Shown piece by piece: positions 27,918-36,330 of a stretch of DNA of 64,000 bases. The first letter of the stretch is position 1. Each line of letters opens with the position of its first letter. The translations under genes and the position numbers were made by a program. The notes below the pieces were generated by a model. It had not been told where the DNA came from. It was given only the letters and a program-made list of their open reading frames with translations, and did no database searches. The stretch is from positions 540,808 to 604,807 of the forward strand of contig NZ_VLPL01000001.1 of assembly GCF_007558725.1 (NCBI RefSeq). The letters are read 5' to 3'. The stretch is from Fluviicola chungangensis (GTDB lineage Bacteria; Bacteroidota; Bacteroidia; Flavobacteriales_D; Crocinitomicaceae).

Positions 27918-28373
27918 CTATTTACGCTTGTTTTCAGATTTTCGCAGCAATTTTTTTTCTCTCAAAATTAAATCCGCCAAACTGGTTTTAGAAAGAATAT
28001 GAATACTTGCTTCACGTACTTCGAGCATGACATCATGCAATCCGCAGAGTTCTTCGTGCGGACACTCTGTGCATTCTTCGTAGAAATTCAGACTCACACA
28101 AGGCAGTAAAGCAATTGGTCCGCCGGTTGCGCGAATAATGCTGCTGAGTACAATCTCATCCGGATGCTTCACCAAGAAATATCCCCCGGTTGCACCCATT
28201 TTACTTCCGACCATTCCACCATTCCTGAGCTGAAGCAGGATTGTTTCCAGGAACTTCCTGGGAATATTTTCTTCTTCGGCGATCGTTGCGATGGACAAGT
28301 GCTTCTTTTCACGGTAAACTTTCGCTAAACACTTTAACGCCTGAATTGCGTATTTGGATCTCTTTGGTATCAT
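27918..28373 (-). CDS. Rrf2 family transcriptional regulator
   Basis: The 151 residues begin with the Rrf2 winged helix (KRSKYAIQALKCLAKVY, IATIAEEENIPRKFLETILLQLRNGGMV, MGATGGYFLVKHPDEI). The C-terminal part has cysteines at 92, 101, 104 and 110 and Glu at 43; IscR ligates its [2Fe-2S] cluster through Cys92, Cys98, Cys104 and a His, so a cluster or redox sensor is plausible. Rrf2 members also include CymR, the cysteine-metabolism repressor. Its position directly upstream of the sulfur operon in the same direction suggests it regulates that operon. The wing sequence GATGGY is typical for DNA binding. Confidence 0.9.
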   Translation of the reverse strand: MIPKRSKYAIQALKCLAKVYREKKHLSIATIAEEENIPRKFLETILLQLRNGGMVGSKMGATGGYFLVKHPDEIVLSSIIRATGGPIALLPCVSLNFYEECTECPHEELCGLHDVMLEVREASIHILSKTSLADLILREKKLLRKSENKRK

Positions 28374-28446
28374 GAAACAAATATACTACTAATTTAATAG
28401 GAATTAAACAGCGTTTCCATTTCAGAGGATGATTAAAACCAGCCTT

Positions 28447-29220
28447 CTATTCCGCCAATTCCTTTGTCACTAACCGGTATTTCCTTTTCACAATTGCTCT
28501 TGGAAAAGCATTGAAGTGCCACCATTCAGTCGGGATATTGGAAAAACCCTGACTTTTCAAAGTTCGCCGCAGTAATTTCCGGTTATCAATTTGCTTTTGG
28601 GTGATTTCACCACTTTCCAGGAATTCGGATTCGAGGGAAGGATAGGCCACCTTCCGCATGTCGTCATACCCTGCTCCCATGTCCAGGGGGTTTCGTTTTG
28701 AATCGCAAATGGTCAGGTCAACCGCAGCCCCGTAATTATGAACACTTCCGTTTTTAGGATTACTCACAAATTTAATGCGTTCCAAGAAAGGGATGCTATC
28801 CAGGCCATTCCACATTTCCCATTGTACACTCAAAGGTCGAAGTCCATCGTAGACCAATAAATGATATTCCGGATTTCTGCCGGTTAAATATTCCTGGGAC
28901 CTTGCCAACCGTCTCGCTACCTCTATTTGTACATAAGCTCTTTCCAAGGTATCGTATAAAATACGTCGCATAAAATTGTCTTTCGACGCATACTTCAACT
29001 CCCACCAAATATTTTTATTGAAATGATCCACACTCACCAAAGTATCCCCTTTATGGAAGATAAAGCCTTTATTCGGCACAAGCGCTTTTTCCTCTGTTTC
29101 TTCCACCGAATCGGCTTCTTTAGTAGCAAGTGGTTTTTTAAATGAATTTTCAGATTCCGCGGATTCCGAGCATGCGCCTGCCAATAACCCGCTTAGAAGT
29201 AAAACACCTATTTTTTTCAT
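28447..29220 (-). CDS. VanX-like D-alanyl-D-alanine dipeptidase (M15D), lipoprotein
   Basis: The start at 29220 gives a lipoprotein-like signal (MKKIGVLLLSGLLAGAC) in a 257-residue protein; nine extra N-terminal residues from an earlier start would weaken it. The zinc motifs of the family are clear: SVHNYGAAVDLTI (SxHxxGxAxD) and PTEWWHF (ExxWH). It should hydrolyse D-Ala-D-Ala in the cell envelope during peptidoglycan turnover rather than confer resistance, because no vanH or vanA neighbours exist. It is divergent from the aminotransferase gene. Confidence 0.9.
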   Translation of the reverse strand: MKKIGVLLLSGLLAGACSESAESENSFKKPLATKEADSVEETEEKALVPNKGFIFHKGDTLVSVDHFNKNIWWELKYASKDNFMRRILYDTLERAYVQIEVARRLARSQEYLTGRNPEYHLLVYDGLRPLSVQWEMWNGLDSIPFLERIKFVSNPKNGSVHNYGAAVDLTICDSKRNPLDMGAGYDDMRKVAYPSLESEFLESGEITQKQIDNRKLLRRTLKSQGFSNIPTEWWHFNAFPRAIVKRKYRLVTKELAE

Positions 29221-29263
29221 GACGTAAAAATCAGGTTTTTTATGCATATGTCAACATTTCCTG

Positions 29264-29271
29264 TACTTTTG
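29264..29271 (+). promoter_or_regulatory. -7 promoter element TACTTTTG for the aminotransferase gene
   Basis: TACTTTTG matches TAnnTTTG exactly and lies 25 bases before the start codon. No clear TTG is seen at the -33 position. Confidence 0.45.
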
Positions 29272-29296
29272 TTCTCTTCAAAATAAAGAAAAAGAA

Positions 29297-30496
29297 ATGC
29301 CAAAAATTGCCCAAAAAGCCATTGACATGCCAGCATCGCCGATTCGTAAATTGGTACCTTATGCTGAAAAAGCCAAAAAAGCCGGTAAAACTGTTTACCA
29401 TTTGAATATCGGTCAGCCGGATATCGAAACACCCCAGGTAGCTTTAGACGCTATTCGCAATTTTGATCACAAAGTCATTGAATACAGCCATTCAGCAGGA
29501 TTTGAATCTTACAGAACCAAATTGGCTGAAACATATCGAAAAGGCGGTCTTCCCGTAAACACGGAGGATATCCTTATTACAACGGGTGGATCTGAAGCGT
29601 TGATTTTCGGGTTCATGACAACGTGTAACCCGGGAGATGAAATCATTATTCCGGAACCTTTTTATGCAAACTACAATGGCTTTGCGGTAACCGCAGGGTT
29701 AACCGTTGTTCCGGTTACTTCAAGTATCGAAACAGGATTTGCTTTACCTCCGGTTTCCGAAATCGAAGCAAAAATCACTTCCAAAACAAAAGCAATTGTT
29801 ATTTGCAACCCCGGAAATCCTACCGGTTATTTGTACAGCAAAGAAGAATTGGAACAACTGCGCGATATCGTTCAGAAACACGACTTGTTTTTATTTGCTG
29901 ACGAGGTTTACCGAGAATTCTGTTACGACGGTGCGCAACCTTTTTCTGTTTTGAATTTGGAGGGAATCGAAAACAATGTGATTATGATCGATTCGGTTTC
30001 CAAACGTTACTCTATGTGCGGGGCGCGTATCGGAGCATTGGTTTCCAAAAACAAGGAAGTGATGACTGCAGCACTGAAGTTCGGTCAAGCCCGGCTTTCC
30101 CCTCCTACTGTTGACCAGGTTGCTTCGGAAGCAGCTTTGAATACGCCTCAGTCTTATTTCGATGATGTTGTTTCCGAGTATGTACAACGCAGAAACATCA
30201 TGGTTGACGGATTGAACAGTATTCCGGGAGTTTTCTGCCCGAAACCCAGCGGAGCATTTTACTGCGTGGCTAAATTCCCTGTTGATAATGCAGAAAAGTT
30301 CTGTCAGTGGTTACTGGAAGAATTTGAATACGAAGGTCAAACCGTGATGATGGCACCGGCAAACGGATTCTACTCTACACCTGGTGCAGGGTTGCAGGAA
30401 GCACGTATTGCTTATGTGTTAAACCAGGATTCGTTGAAGAAAGCAGTTGTTTGTTTGGAAAAAGCGTTGGAAATTTATCCAGGAACGATCAGATAA
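29297..30496 (+). CDS. PLP-dependent class I aminotransferase (aspartate aminotransferase family)
   Basis: The 399-residue protein shows the fold type I signature: HLNIGQPDIETP, TTGGSEALIFGFMTTCNPGDEIIIPEPFYANYNGF, ICNPGNPTGYLYS, FADEVYREF, the PLP lysine in SVSKRYSMCGARIGALV, and a C-terminal RIAYVLN with the carboxylate-binding Arg. The likely reaction is transfer of an amino group between aspartate or another amino acid and 2-oxoglutarate in the cytoplasm. The specificity is not decided by sequence. The next gene starts directly after its stop codon, so they form an operon. Confidence 0.92.
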   Translation: MPKIAQKAIDMPASPIRKLVPYAEKAKKAGKTVYHLNIGQPDIETPQVALDAIRNFDHKVIEYSHSAGFESYRTKLAETYRKGGLPVNTEDILITTGGSEALIFGFMTTCNPGDEIIIPEPFYANYNGFAVTAGLTVVPVTSSIETGFALPPVSEIEAKITSKTKAIVICNPGNPTGYLYSKEELEQLRDIVQKHDLFLFADEVYREFCYDGAQPFSVLNLEGIENNVIMIDSVSKRYSMCGARIGALVSKNKEVMTAALKFGQARLSPPTVDQVASEAALNTPQSYFDDVVSEYVQRRNIMVDGLNSIPGVFCPKPSGAFYCVAKFPVDNAEKFCQWLLEEFEYEGQTVMMAPANGFYSTPGAGLQEARIAYVLNQDSLKKAVVCLEKALEIYPGTIR

Positions 30497-31777
30497 ATGG
30501 AACTACTCATAATCCTCTTTTTAATAATCCTGAACGGGGTTTTCTCCATGGCTGAGATCGCTACGGTTTCTGCCCGAAAATCCAAATTGGATGTAGCCGC
30601 AAAAAGAGGCGACAAAAGTGCTAAGCTGGTTCTTGAAACCATGAATTCACCCAACAAATTCCTTTCGACGGTACAAATTGGTATCACCCTGATCGGAATT
30701 TTAACGGGTATTTTCTCCGGAGAAAAAATGACTTCGGATATCCAGGGATTTTTCCAGGGTTTTGCGGCATTGAAACCCTATGCTCATTTTTTGGCTGTAA
30801 CCTCCGTAGTAGTCATCATTACTTTTTTCTCCCTTGTTTTAGGAGAATTGGTTCCTAAACGCATCGGTCTGACCAATCCGGAGGCAATTGCAAAAACGAT
30901 GGCCAGACCGATGCTGATTATCTCTAAAATCACGGCACCGTTTGTTTGGTTGCTAACGGTTACTTCCGATCTTTTACTCAAAGTACTTCGCATCAAACAG
31001 TCTTCGGAAGGAAAAGTAACGGAAGAGGAAATCAAAGCAATCATCCAGGAAGGTACGGAAGGTGGCGAAGTGCAGGAAATCGAACAAGATATCGTGGAAC
31101 GTGTTTTCCACCTCGGTGACCGGAACATCAGCTCCTTGATGACGCATCGAAACGACGTGATCTTTATTGACATTAATGACACGAAGGATGAAGTCCGCGA
31201 ACAGGTAGAAAAGGAAATGCACTCGGTTTACCCCGTTTTTGATGACGAACGGGAACACGTATTGGGAGTTGTGCTGTTGAAGGATTTGTTTCGAACGATC
31301 AATCACGCTGATTTCAGCTTGAAGGACCTGATGCTGAAACCACAATTCCTCTTGGAGAACATCTCGGCTTATGAAGCCTTGGTTCATTTTAAGGATACAA
31401 AAACACATTACGGGATCATCACCGACGAATTCGGTCAGGTTCAGGGAATTGTCACCTTGAACGATTTATTGCAGGCGCTTGTAGGCGATTTCAATGATTT
31501 CTATTCAGAGGAATTTGAATTCATTCAGCGCGAGGACGGATCGTGGTTAATTGACGGTCAGTACCCGATCGCTGAATTCTTCCGCCAGTTCGGTCTGGAA
31601 GACAATTCTTCCGATTTAAATTTCACCACCATCGGAGGATTGGTTTTGAATGAATCGAGGAGTGTTCCCTCTACGGGTCAGAAATTCCATTGGCTGAATT
31701 TTGAGATTGAAGTGGTTGATATGGATGGTGCGCGGATTGATAAACTGATTATTCGGGAGATTCCGATTGAGGATTAA
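30497..31777 (+). CDS. CNNM/CorC-HlyC family membrane protein with CBS domains
   Basis: Residues 1-190 form a DUF21 (CNNM) membrane domain with four hydrophobic helices, including the conserved ISARKSKLD-type region (VSARKSKLDVAAKRG) and LGELVPKRIGLTNPEAIA. Two CBS domains follow (about 205-330; THRNDVIFIDIND, YGIITDEFGQVQGIVTLNDLLQALVGD), then a CorC_HlyC domain (about 345-426). The family handles Mg2+ or Co2+ homeostasis; older annotations as hemolysin are misleading. The start follows the aminotransferase stop with no gap. Confidence 0.92.
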   Translation: MELLIILFLIILNGVFSMAEIATVSARKSKLDVAAKRGDKSAKLVLETMNSPNKFLSTVQIGITLIGILTGIFSGEKMTSDIQGFFQGFAALKPYAHFLAVTSVVVIITFFSLVLGELVPKRIGLTNPEAIAKTMARPMLIISKITAPFVWLLTVTSDLLLKVLRIKQSSEGKVTEEEIKAIIQEGTEGGEVQEIEQDIVERVFHLGDRNISSLMTHRNDVIFIDINDTKDEVREQVEKEMHSVYPVFDDEREHVLGVVLLKDLFRTINHADFSLKDLMLKPQFLLENISAYEALVHFKDTKTHYGIITDEFGQVQGIVTLNDLLQALVGDFNDFYSEEFEFIQREDGSWLIDGQYPIAEFFRQFGLEDNSSDLNFTTIGGLVLNESRSVPSTGQKFHWLNFEIEVVDMDGARIDKLIIREIPIED

Positions 31778-31781
31778 AGCG

Positions 31782-31950
31782 ATTAGCAAGTTTACTAACT
31801 CACTTACAACCCCATTCTAAACTGTTCATAATCAACATTTTAATATAAAACAATTAGCATGTTAGCTAACTTACTTACAACCCGATTTAAACTATTCATA
31901 ATCAATGTTTTAACTTAAAATAATTAGCATGTTAGTTAACTTACTTACAG
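31782..31950. repeat. 71-bp degenerate tandem repeat, about 2.4 copies
   Basis: Copies begin ATTAGCAAG at 31782 and ATTAGCATG at 31853 and 31923, giving periods of 71 and 70 bases. Each carries a dyad such as GTTAGCTAAC followed by TTACTTACA, then CATAATCAA and TTTTAA. The third copy is cut after TTACTTACAG. No reading frame crosses it. The 31778-32134 spacer otherwise holds only the hairpins listed separately. Confidence 0.85.
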
Positions 31951-32009
31951 ACTAGCGGTTAATGATAAAATTCTTCCGTTACTTTTCATAAATCCTGCAT
32001 TTCATTAAC

Positions 32010-32084
32010 GTGTAAAGGGAAATATACACCAAACAATGTTGTAGGAATACGACAGAGCTCCCGGCGGCAACCGGGGGCTTTTTA
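32010..32084 (+). ncRNA. Candidate structured RNA: three consecutive hairpins ending in a terminator
   Basis: Hairpin 1 pairs GTGTA (32010-32014) with TACAC (32025-32029). Hairpin 2 pairs GTTGTA with TACGAC (32038-32053, one G-U) around a GGAA tetraloop. Hairpin 3 is a nine-pair terminator. The block sits 50 bases upstream of a three-gene unit. It could be a small RNA or a cis-regulatory leader. No family is recognised. Confidence 0.4.
32056..32084 (+). terminator. Intrinsic terminator upstream of the HKSH-protein operon
   Basis: AGCTCCCGG (32056-32064) pairs with CCGGGGGCT (32071-32079), one G-U, with loop CGGCAA, followed by TTTTT. It could end transcription from the CNNM gene 280 bases upstream or end the candidate structured RNA. 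Confidence 0.8.
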
Positions 32085-32134
32085 TTTTGAACCAATTCAA
32101 TTCCCGGTTGTATTCCCTTCCAAACAACAACAAT

Positions 32135-32668
32135 ATGTATCAAGTTCTTACAGCTATTTTTGCCGGATCTGCACTCCTGACAACTGCCCAAACACCCTTA
32201 ATTTTCCATAAGAGCCATGCAGGAACAGCAATCAATTACGTTGTTAATCCAATGAGTAATTTCGGAGCAATTAAAACAGATTTTGACCGCCCAGCACCGG
32301 AATTAAAATCATACCCTGCAAAACATTTCAGGTCTATGAATGATTCTGCGATTATCCTGGAAGTAACAGATTTCAACCAAAAAATCATCGAAACCGATAC
32401 ACTATCAAACAAACAGCGGTATTCCGAAACGGTATTCCGTGCCAGGTATTTGGACTCCATTCAAAAAGAAGAGCAAATGCAACACTACCAGGAGGAGTTG
32501 AAGCAAGCGGAAGAATCACAAATGCAGCTTGAACTAAAGCAAAAGCAGCTGGATACCCCCAAAAAAAAGAAAGAAAAGAAATCCTACTTGCTTTTTCTGT
32601 TTGGAATTACCGGAGGCGGAATGCTAATCCTGAAAGTATTCGGTCAATCAAAGCCTTCAATTTCTTAA
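32135..32668 (+). CDS. Hypothetical exported protein, paralogue A (HKSH motif, C-terminal membrane anchor)
   Basis: The start at 32135 gives a signal peptide (MYQVLTAIFAGSALLTTAQT); a longer N-terminus from 32087 would bury it. The mature protein begins with IFHKSHAGTAINYVVNPMSNFG, has a Gln/Glu-rich coiled coil (about 105-140), a Lys cluster and a hydrophobic C-terminal segment SYLLFLFGITGGGMLIL. The next gene encodes the same architecture, so the two are duplicates. I recognise no family. It is probably periplasmic and anchored by its C-terminal helix. Confidence 0.8.
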   Translation: MYQVLTAIFAGSALLTTAQTPLIFHKSHAGTAINYVVNPMSNFGAIKTDFDRPAPELKSYPAKHFRSMNDSAIILEVTDFNQKIIETDTLSNKQRYSETVFRARYLDSIQKEEQMQHYQEELKQAEESQMQLELKQKQLDTPKKKKEKKSYLLFLFGITGGGMLILKVFGQSKPSIS

Positions 32669-32671
32669 GTT

Positions 32672-33220
32672 ATGAAAACAATATTCACTCTTTGCATTTG
32701 TTTGGCGGCTTCGTTATCCCAGTCACAAACCTCCATTATTGCTCACAAAAGCCATTCGGGGACAGCTATAGACTTTTTTGTTGATCCAAACTCCAATTTT
32801 GGAGAGCCTGGTCCTAGATTGATCCAAATTGTACGTTTGAATGACTCAACCTATATTGAAGTTTACTCTGAATTTTCAGGAATGATCTATCACGACACTA
32901 TTCGTAAAAACAGAAAAATCAGTACTTACAATGAAGATATTGACTCTATTTATCAACAGGAATATTATAAACACATCGAATATATCAATCTTAAGCATAC
33001 AGCAGATACCGGACGTGTCAAAGCTCCAAGTATGCAATTACAACAGCTGATCAAAGACACCGAATTAAGCCCGCAAGAATCAGATTACAAACCTGTTCAA
33101 GAGCCCAATCCCAAAAAGAAAAAGAAGTCTTATCTCCTGTTCCTTTTCGGAATAACAGGCGGCGGACTATTGATACTCCGAATCCTTAAGCAGGCATTTT
33201 CTCCTCAAATTGCTTCATGA
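32672..33220 (+). CDS. Hypothetical exported protein, paralogue B (HKSH motif, C-terminal membrane anchor)
   Basis: A signal peptide (MKTIFTLCICLAASLSQSQT) leads to IIAHKSHSGTAIDFFVDPNSNFG, closely matching paralogue A, then a divergent middle. The C-terminal KKKKKSYLLFLFGITGGGLLIL is nearly identical to the one in A. The middle regions share only sparse residues (DSI..EYYKH against DSI..EQMQH). It starts 3 bases after A and its stop overlaps the DoxX-like gene start by 4 bases, so the three genes are one operon. The function is unknown. Confidence 0.82.
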   Translation: MKTIFTLCICLAASLSQSQTSIIAHKSHSGTAIDFFVDPNSNFGEPGPRLIQIVRLNDSTYIEVYSEFSGMIYHDTIRKNRKISTYNEDIDSIYQQEYYKHIEYINLKHTADTGRVKAPSMQLQQLIKDTELSPQESDYKPVQEPNPKKKKKSYLLFLFGITGGGLLILRILKQAFSPQIAS

Positions 33221-34305
33221 AAGAACACCTGAAACTGAATTTTATCGGAATAACCCTTTGGTGGATTCTTCTGCTTCCATTCGATTATTCTCTCTTTGAC
33301 CGGATCTTCAAGACGATACAAAAACCTTTCACTGGTTTACTAAAAACCCTTGATGAAGCGTTGATCTTCGAAACAGACACTTACGGAACCTATATACTGA
33401 TTTCTTTGAGTATCCTGTTTGGAGCCCTTTTTTCCCCGGTAATCAGTCAGGCTTGTGCGAAGTTGAAGTGGAATCCCACTCAGGTGCTTAAAACATCCCT
33501 TGCCGCAATCCTGTTTTTCTTCCTGTTTAAATACGGATGGGATAAAATCACAAAGAGCCAGTTTTACCTACCCGAACCAAATACCGCTTACACTCCTTTC
33601 GGGAAATTGTCCAAAGACATCGCCTATTGGTCGCTGGTTGGAAGCTCCTATTCCTACACGGTCACTTTAGGCATCATTGAAGTATTCACTGCACTGCTCC
33701 TTCTGTTCAAGCGCACTCAATTCCTCGCCTCCCTGCTGGCGATCGCAGTATTCACACAAGTGGTCCTGGTGAATTTCTCCTTTGATATTTCCGTCAAGCT
33801 GTTATCCTGTTCCCTGCTTTTATTCAGCATCGTCTACAGCTCCTGTTTTGCTGAGAACTGGAAAAGTATTTTCGGATTTCAAACAAATCCCATCTTTCCC
33901 GTTCATTCCAAAGGACACCTGATGCTCCGATTCTGCTTTGCTTTTTTGGTTATTGCCGAATGCATCTTTCCTACCATTTCCAGCAGGAACTTCAATGATG
34001 ACCGGTTCCCGCGTTTGGCACACCATGGTGCATATCGCGTATACGGAAGCAGCCAAATCAAGCACCTCTTCGTTCACCGTCAGCACTACCTGATCCTGCA
34101 ATCTCATCAGGACGAATTCAAGGATTATAATATGGAAATTCAATCGCACGACCGGTATGTTTCAAATGACGGTACCATAACTTGCAACTGGCAGGAGAAC
34201 CTGGTAAATATTTCCGGGGATACGTTCCGGATAACAAAAATTCCATACAGAAAACTACCACTTTTGCAGGAAAGTTTTCACACATTTTCGGATGAATTTC
34301 ATTGA
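33217..34305 (+). CDS. DoxX-like integral membrane protein
   Basis: The 362 residues hold about seven hydrophobic segments. The block from FKYGWDKITKSQFYLPEPN through TPFGKLSKDIAYWSLVGSSYSYTVTLGIIEVFTALLLLFKRTQFLASLLAIAVFTQVVLVNFSFDISVKLLS resembles the DoxX-related proteins common in Bacteroidota. A soluble C-terminal part of about 90 residues follows and is not recognised. It is translationally coupled (ATGA) to the HKSH pair, which suggests a joint membrane function that cannot be named. Confidence 0.75.
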   Translation: MKEHLKLNFIGITLWWILLLPFDYSLFDRIFKTIQKPFTGLLKTLDEALIFETDTYGTYILISLSILFGALFSPVISQACAKLKWNPTQVLKTSLAAILFFFLFKYGWDKITKSQFYLPEPNTAYTPFGKLSKDIAYWSLVGSSYSYTVTLGIIEVFTALLLLFKRTQFLASLLAIAVFTQVVLVNFSFDISVKLLSCSLLLFSIVYSSCFAENWKSIFGFQTNPIFPVHSKGHLMLRFCFAFLVIAECIFPTISSRNFNDDRFPRLAHHGAYRVYGSSQIKHLFVHRQHYLILQSHQDEFKDYNMEIQSHDRYVSNDGTITCNWQENLVNISGDTFRITKIPYRKLPLLQESFHTFSDEFH

Positions 34306-34362
34306 GAATTCAACAAGTAAAAGTTTTATAAGGATAAAGTTTTCATGGTAGCATTTTTTCCT

Positions 34363-34370
34363 TACTTTTG
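34363..34370 (+). promoter_or_regulatory. -7 promoter element TACTTTTG for the response regulator gene
   Basis: Exact TAnnTTTG match 24 bases before the start codon at 34395. Confidence 0.45.
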
Positions 34371-34394
34371 TCTTGTTTAAAATTAATCTAAATA

Positions 34395-35075
34395 ATGAAG
34401 CTCATTTTAGCCGACAGTAATGAAATCATACGTATTGGATTGCGTACACTGTTGTCTACAGAGCGAAACATCCAGATTGTGGGGGAAGCTCGGAATAACG
34501 AAGAACTCATTGCCCTGAACAAAGCATTTGATGCGAACATTATTTTGGTTGATTATACATCAAAAGGGTTCTCCATTGATGTAATTCCCCAAATTCTTCA
34601 AAAAAAACCGGATCTGAGCGTGGTAGCAATTACGCCGGAGCAATCCGCTCAGACATTGGTCAATGCCTTGCGTTCAGGAGTAAAAAGCTACATCAAAAAA
34701 GATTGTGACAGTTCAGAGATCATCGATTCTATCCGGGAGACATGGAGAGGAAATAAATTCTTTTGCGGACAAATCCTGGAAACGATTCGTGACGCCTCCA
34801 TTGATGTGAATGATATCGATTTTGATTCGTTCAGCTGCGAACCCATCACCCTGAGTGAGCGTGAAACCGAAATCATTACCATGATCGCTGAAGGATTAAC
34901 GAATGTAATGATTGCAGATTCTCTGTGCCTGAGTAATCACACGATCAATACACACCGTAAGAACATCATGGCGAAACTTGGGGTAAAGAATACGGCCGGA
35001 ATCGTTATCTATGCTGTAAAAACAAACCTGGTGTCCCCAAACAAATTCTTGTTTGCAGCGGATCCTAATTCCTAG
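34395..35075 (+). CDS. NarL/LuxR-type response regulator
   Basis: A receiver domain (1-120) has the acidic residue D7, phospho-acceptor D53 in IILVDYTSKGF and the conserved Lys in SYIKKDCDSSEI. A LuxR-type helix-turn-helix follows (about 152-215) with LSERETEIITMIAEGLTNVMIADSLCLSNHTINTHRKNIMAKLGVKNTAGIVIYA. It should activate or repress promoters when phosphorylated. No histidine kinase gene is adjacent; the nearest is 19 kb away and already carries its own receiver. Confidence 0.92.
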   Translation: MKLILADSNEIIRIGLRTLLSTERNIQIVGEARNNEELIALNKAFDANIILVDYTSKGFSIDVIPQILQKKPDLSVVAITPEQSAQTLVNALRSGVKSYIKKDCDSSEIIDSIRETWRGNKFFCGQILETIRDASIDVNDIDFDSFSCEPITLSERETEIITMIAEGLTNVMIADSLCLSNHTINTHRKNIMAKLGVKNTAGIVIYAVKTNLVSPNKFLFAADPNS

Positions 35076-35142
35076 GAAATTTTTTTCTTTCATTTTTTGA
35101 ACCTAATTTTAATCTGATTGTACTACAGATAAAAATTGCTTT

Positions 35143-36330
35143 ATGCACCGATACATATTTCTTGTTTTGTTCATTCTTACAGCTGCTTATAGCAGTGCAC
35201 AAAACAATGTATATCAAAACAATTCCAATAAAAACGAACCCCTTCAACAGGATACCACAAGAGTTCCAGCACCGCAACTGGAGGAAATCCAGGTTGCAAC
35301 AAAGAAAAGCAAAGCTTACCGAACAGTTTCCAATCCAAAATTTGCGGAAGAGTCTGCCGATAAGGATTCCAATGCAAGCATTCAACAATTAAAAAGCGCG
35401 AAGTATCAATTCGAAAGCAATTATGCCGATTCGAAACATCAATTAACCCGGAGAAGTGCCAGTGCGGAAGAAATTCTGAATATGAAGCAAAGTGCACAGA
35501 TCTATGCGAACATGCTGCCCGGAAGCTTTGAAAAACACTTTTACACCTATCTGTTAAGCAAATACGATCCGAAACAATTCCCCGAATTGCTGCAAGCCGC
35601 TAAATTGGAACCGACCAAAACGGAAGTTCAGCAAGAACTGGCAGCATACGGAGTAGCCGTGAATGACCAGGAACTGGCAGACAGTGTCGCGCTTCAAATG
35701 ATCGCTCAAAACAAGATTAGTGCAGGTTTGTTGAGTTATGCCACTGATATGGTGAATTCAGTTCCGAGTAACGGAACACTTCTTTTACATGGGTATACCG
35801 AATTAATTCCTGTAAACTATGAAAAAAACACGCTGGGAAGAGCTGATCTTCAGCTGATCTCAGTGGATTTGATGCAAAGCCCGGAATATCAGGCAAGTTT
35901 GAGTTCTCGCGGATATATCCTCCCGAATTCAACGTATGTTGACACCACCTTCGTGCAAAATTTCTGCGCACTCAATGTTTCAAAAAACCTGTATCTTTCC
36001 ATGTCTTTCCCGAAGGAGTATTTCCAGGGAATGAGTTCGGCCCTGAATCCGGTTGGTCTGACCTTTGCATATGATCAATCAGCTTCTTTGGATTACAATG
36101 CCTGGAACATTTCCCTGGTCGAAACAAAATGGAAAAAATACGAACTGGGTATTGGGAAGGATCAGCAATCGGATGCTCTCTCGGCAAATTACCTGCCTGC
36201 ACTCCTGAGCGTTTCGAGATTATATGAAGAATACAATAAAACAGAAGACGTTAAGGAAATCAACCACATCATCATGAGCGTAGCCACGAGGGCTCACAAA
36301 ACCGGTCAACTTTCAAAAATTAAGCGCTGA
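35143..36330 (+). CDS. Hypothetical exported protein upstream of an ECF sigma factor
   Basis: The 395 residues begin with a signal peptide (MHRYIFLVLFILTAAYSSAQ). After a low-complexity Asn/Gln-rich stretch the protein is mostly helical (QSAQIYANMLPGSFEKHFYTYLLSKY), then mixed alpha/beta (TLLLHGYTELIPVNYEK, FVQNFCALNVSKNLYLSMSFPKEYF). No domain is recognised. Its stop codon overlaps the sigma factor start by one base (TGATG), so it is cotranslated with the sigma and anti-sigma-like genes and may belong to their signalling pathway. Confidence 0.78.
   Translation: MHRYIFLVLFILTAAYSSAQNNVYQNNSNKNEPLQQDTTRVPAPQLEEIQVATKKSKAYRTVSNPKFAEESADKDSNASIQQLKSAKYQFESNYADSKHQLTRRSASAEEILNMKQSAQIYANMLPGSFEKHFYTYLLSKYDPKQFPELLQAAKLEPTKTEVQQELAAYGVAVNDQELADSVALQMIAQNKISAGLLSYATDMVNSVPSNGTLLLHGYTELIPVNYEKNTLGRADLQLISVDLMQSPEYQASLSSRGYILPNSTYVDTTFVQNFCALNVSKNLYLSMSFPKEYFQGMSSALNPVGLTFAYDQSASLDYNAWNISLVETKWKKYELGIGKDQQSDALSANYLPALLSVSRLYEEYNKTEDVKEINHIIMSVATRAHKTGQLSKIKR

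Noticed and set aside
28447-29220. VanX-like gene as vancomycin resistance
   Set aside because: There are no vanH, vanA or vanRS neighbours; family members without them serve cell wall turnover or dipeptide use.
30497-31777. Hemolysin annotation for the CNNM protein
   Set aside because: DUF21-CBS-CorC_HlyC proteins are ion-homeostasis proteins; the hemolysin name is historical.
31782-31950. CRISPR array
   Set aside because: Only two and a half diverged copies, contiguous without spacers, and no cas genes.
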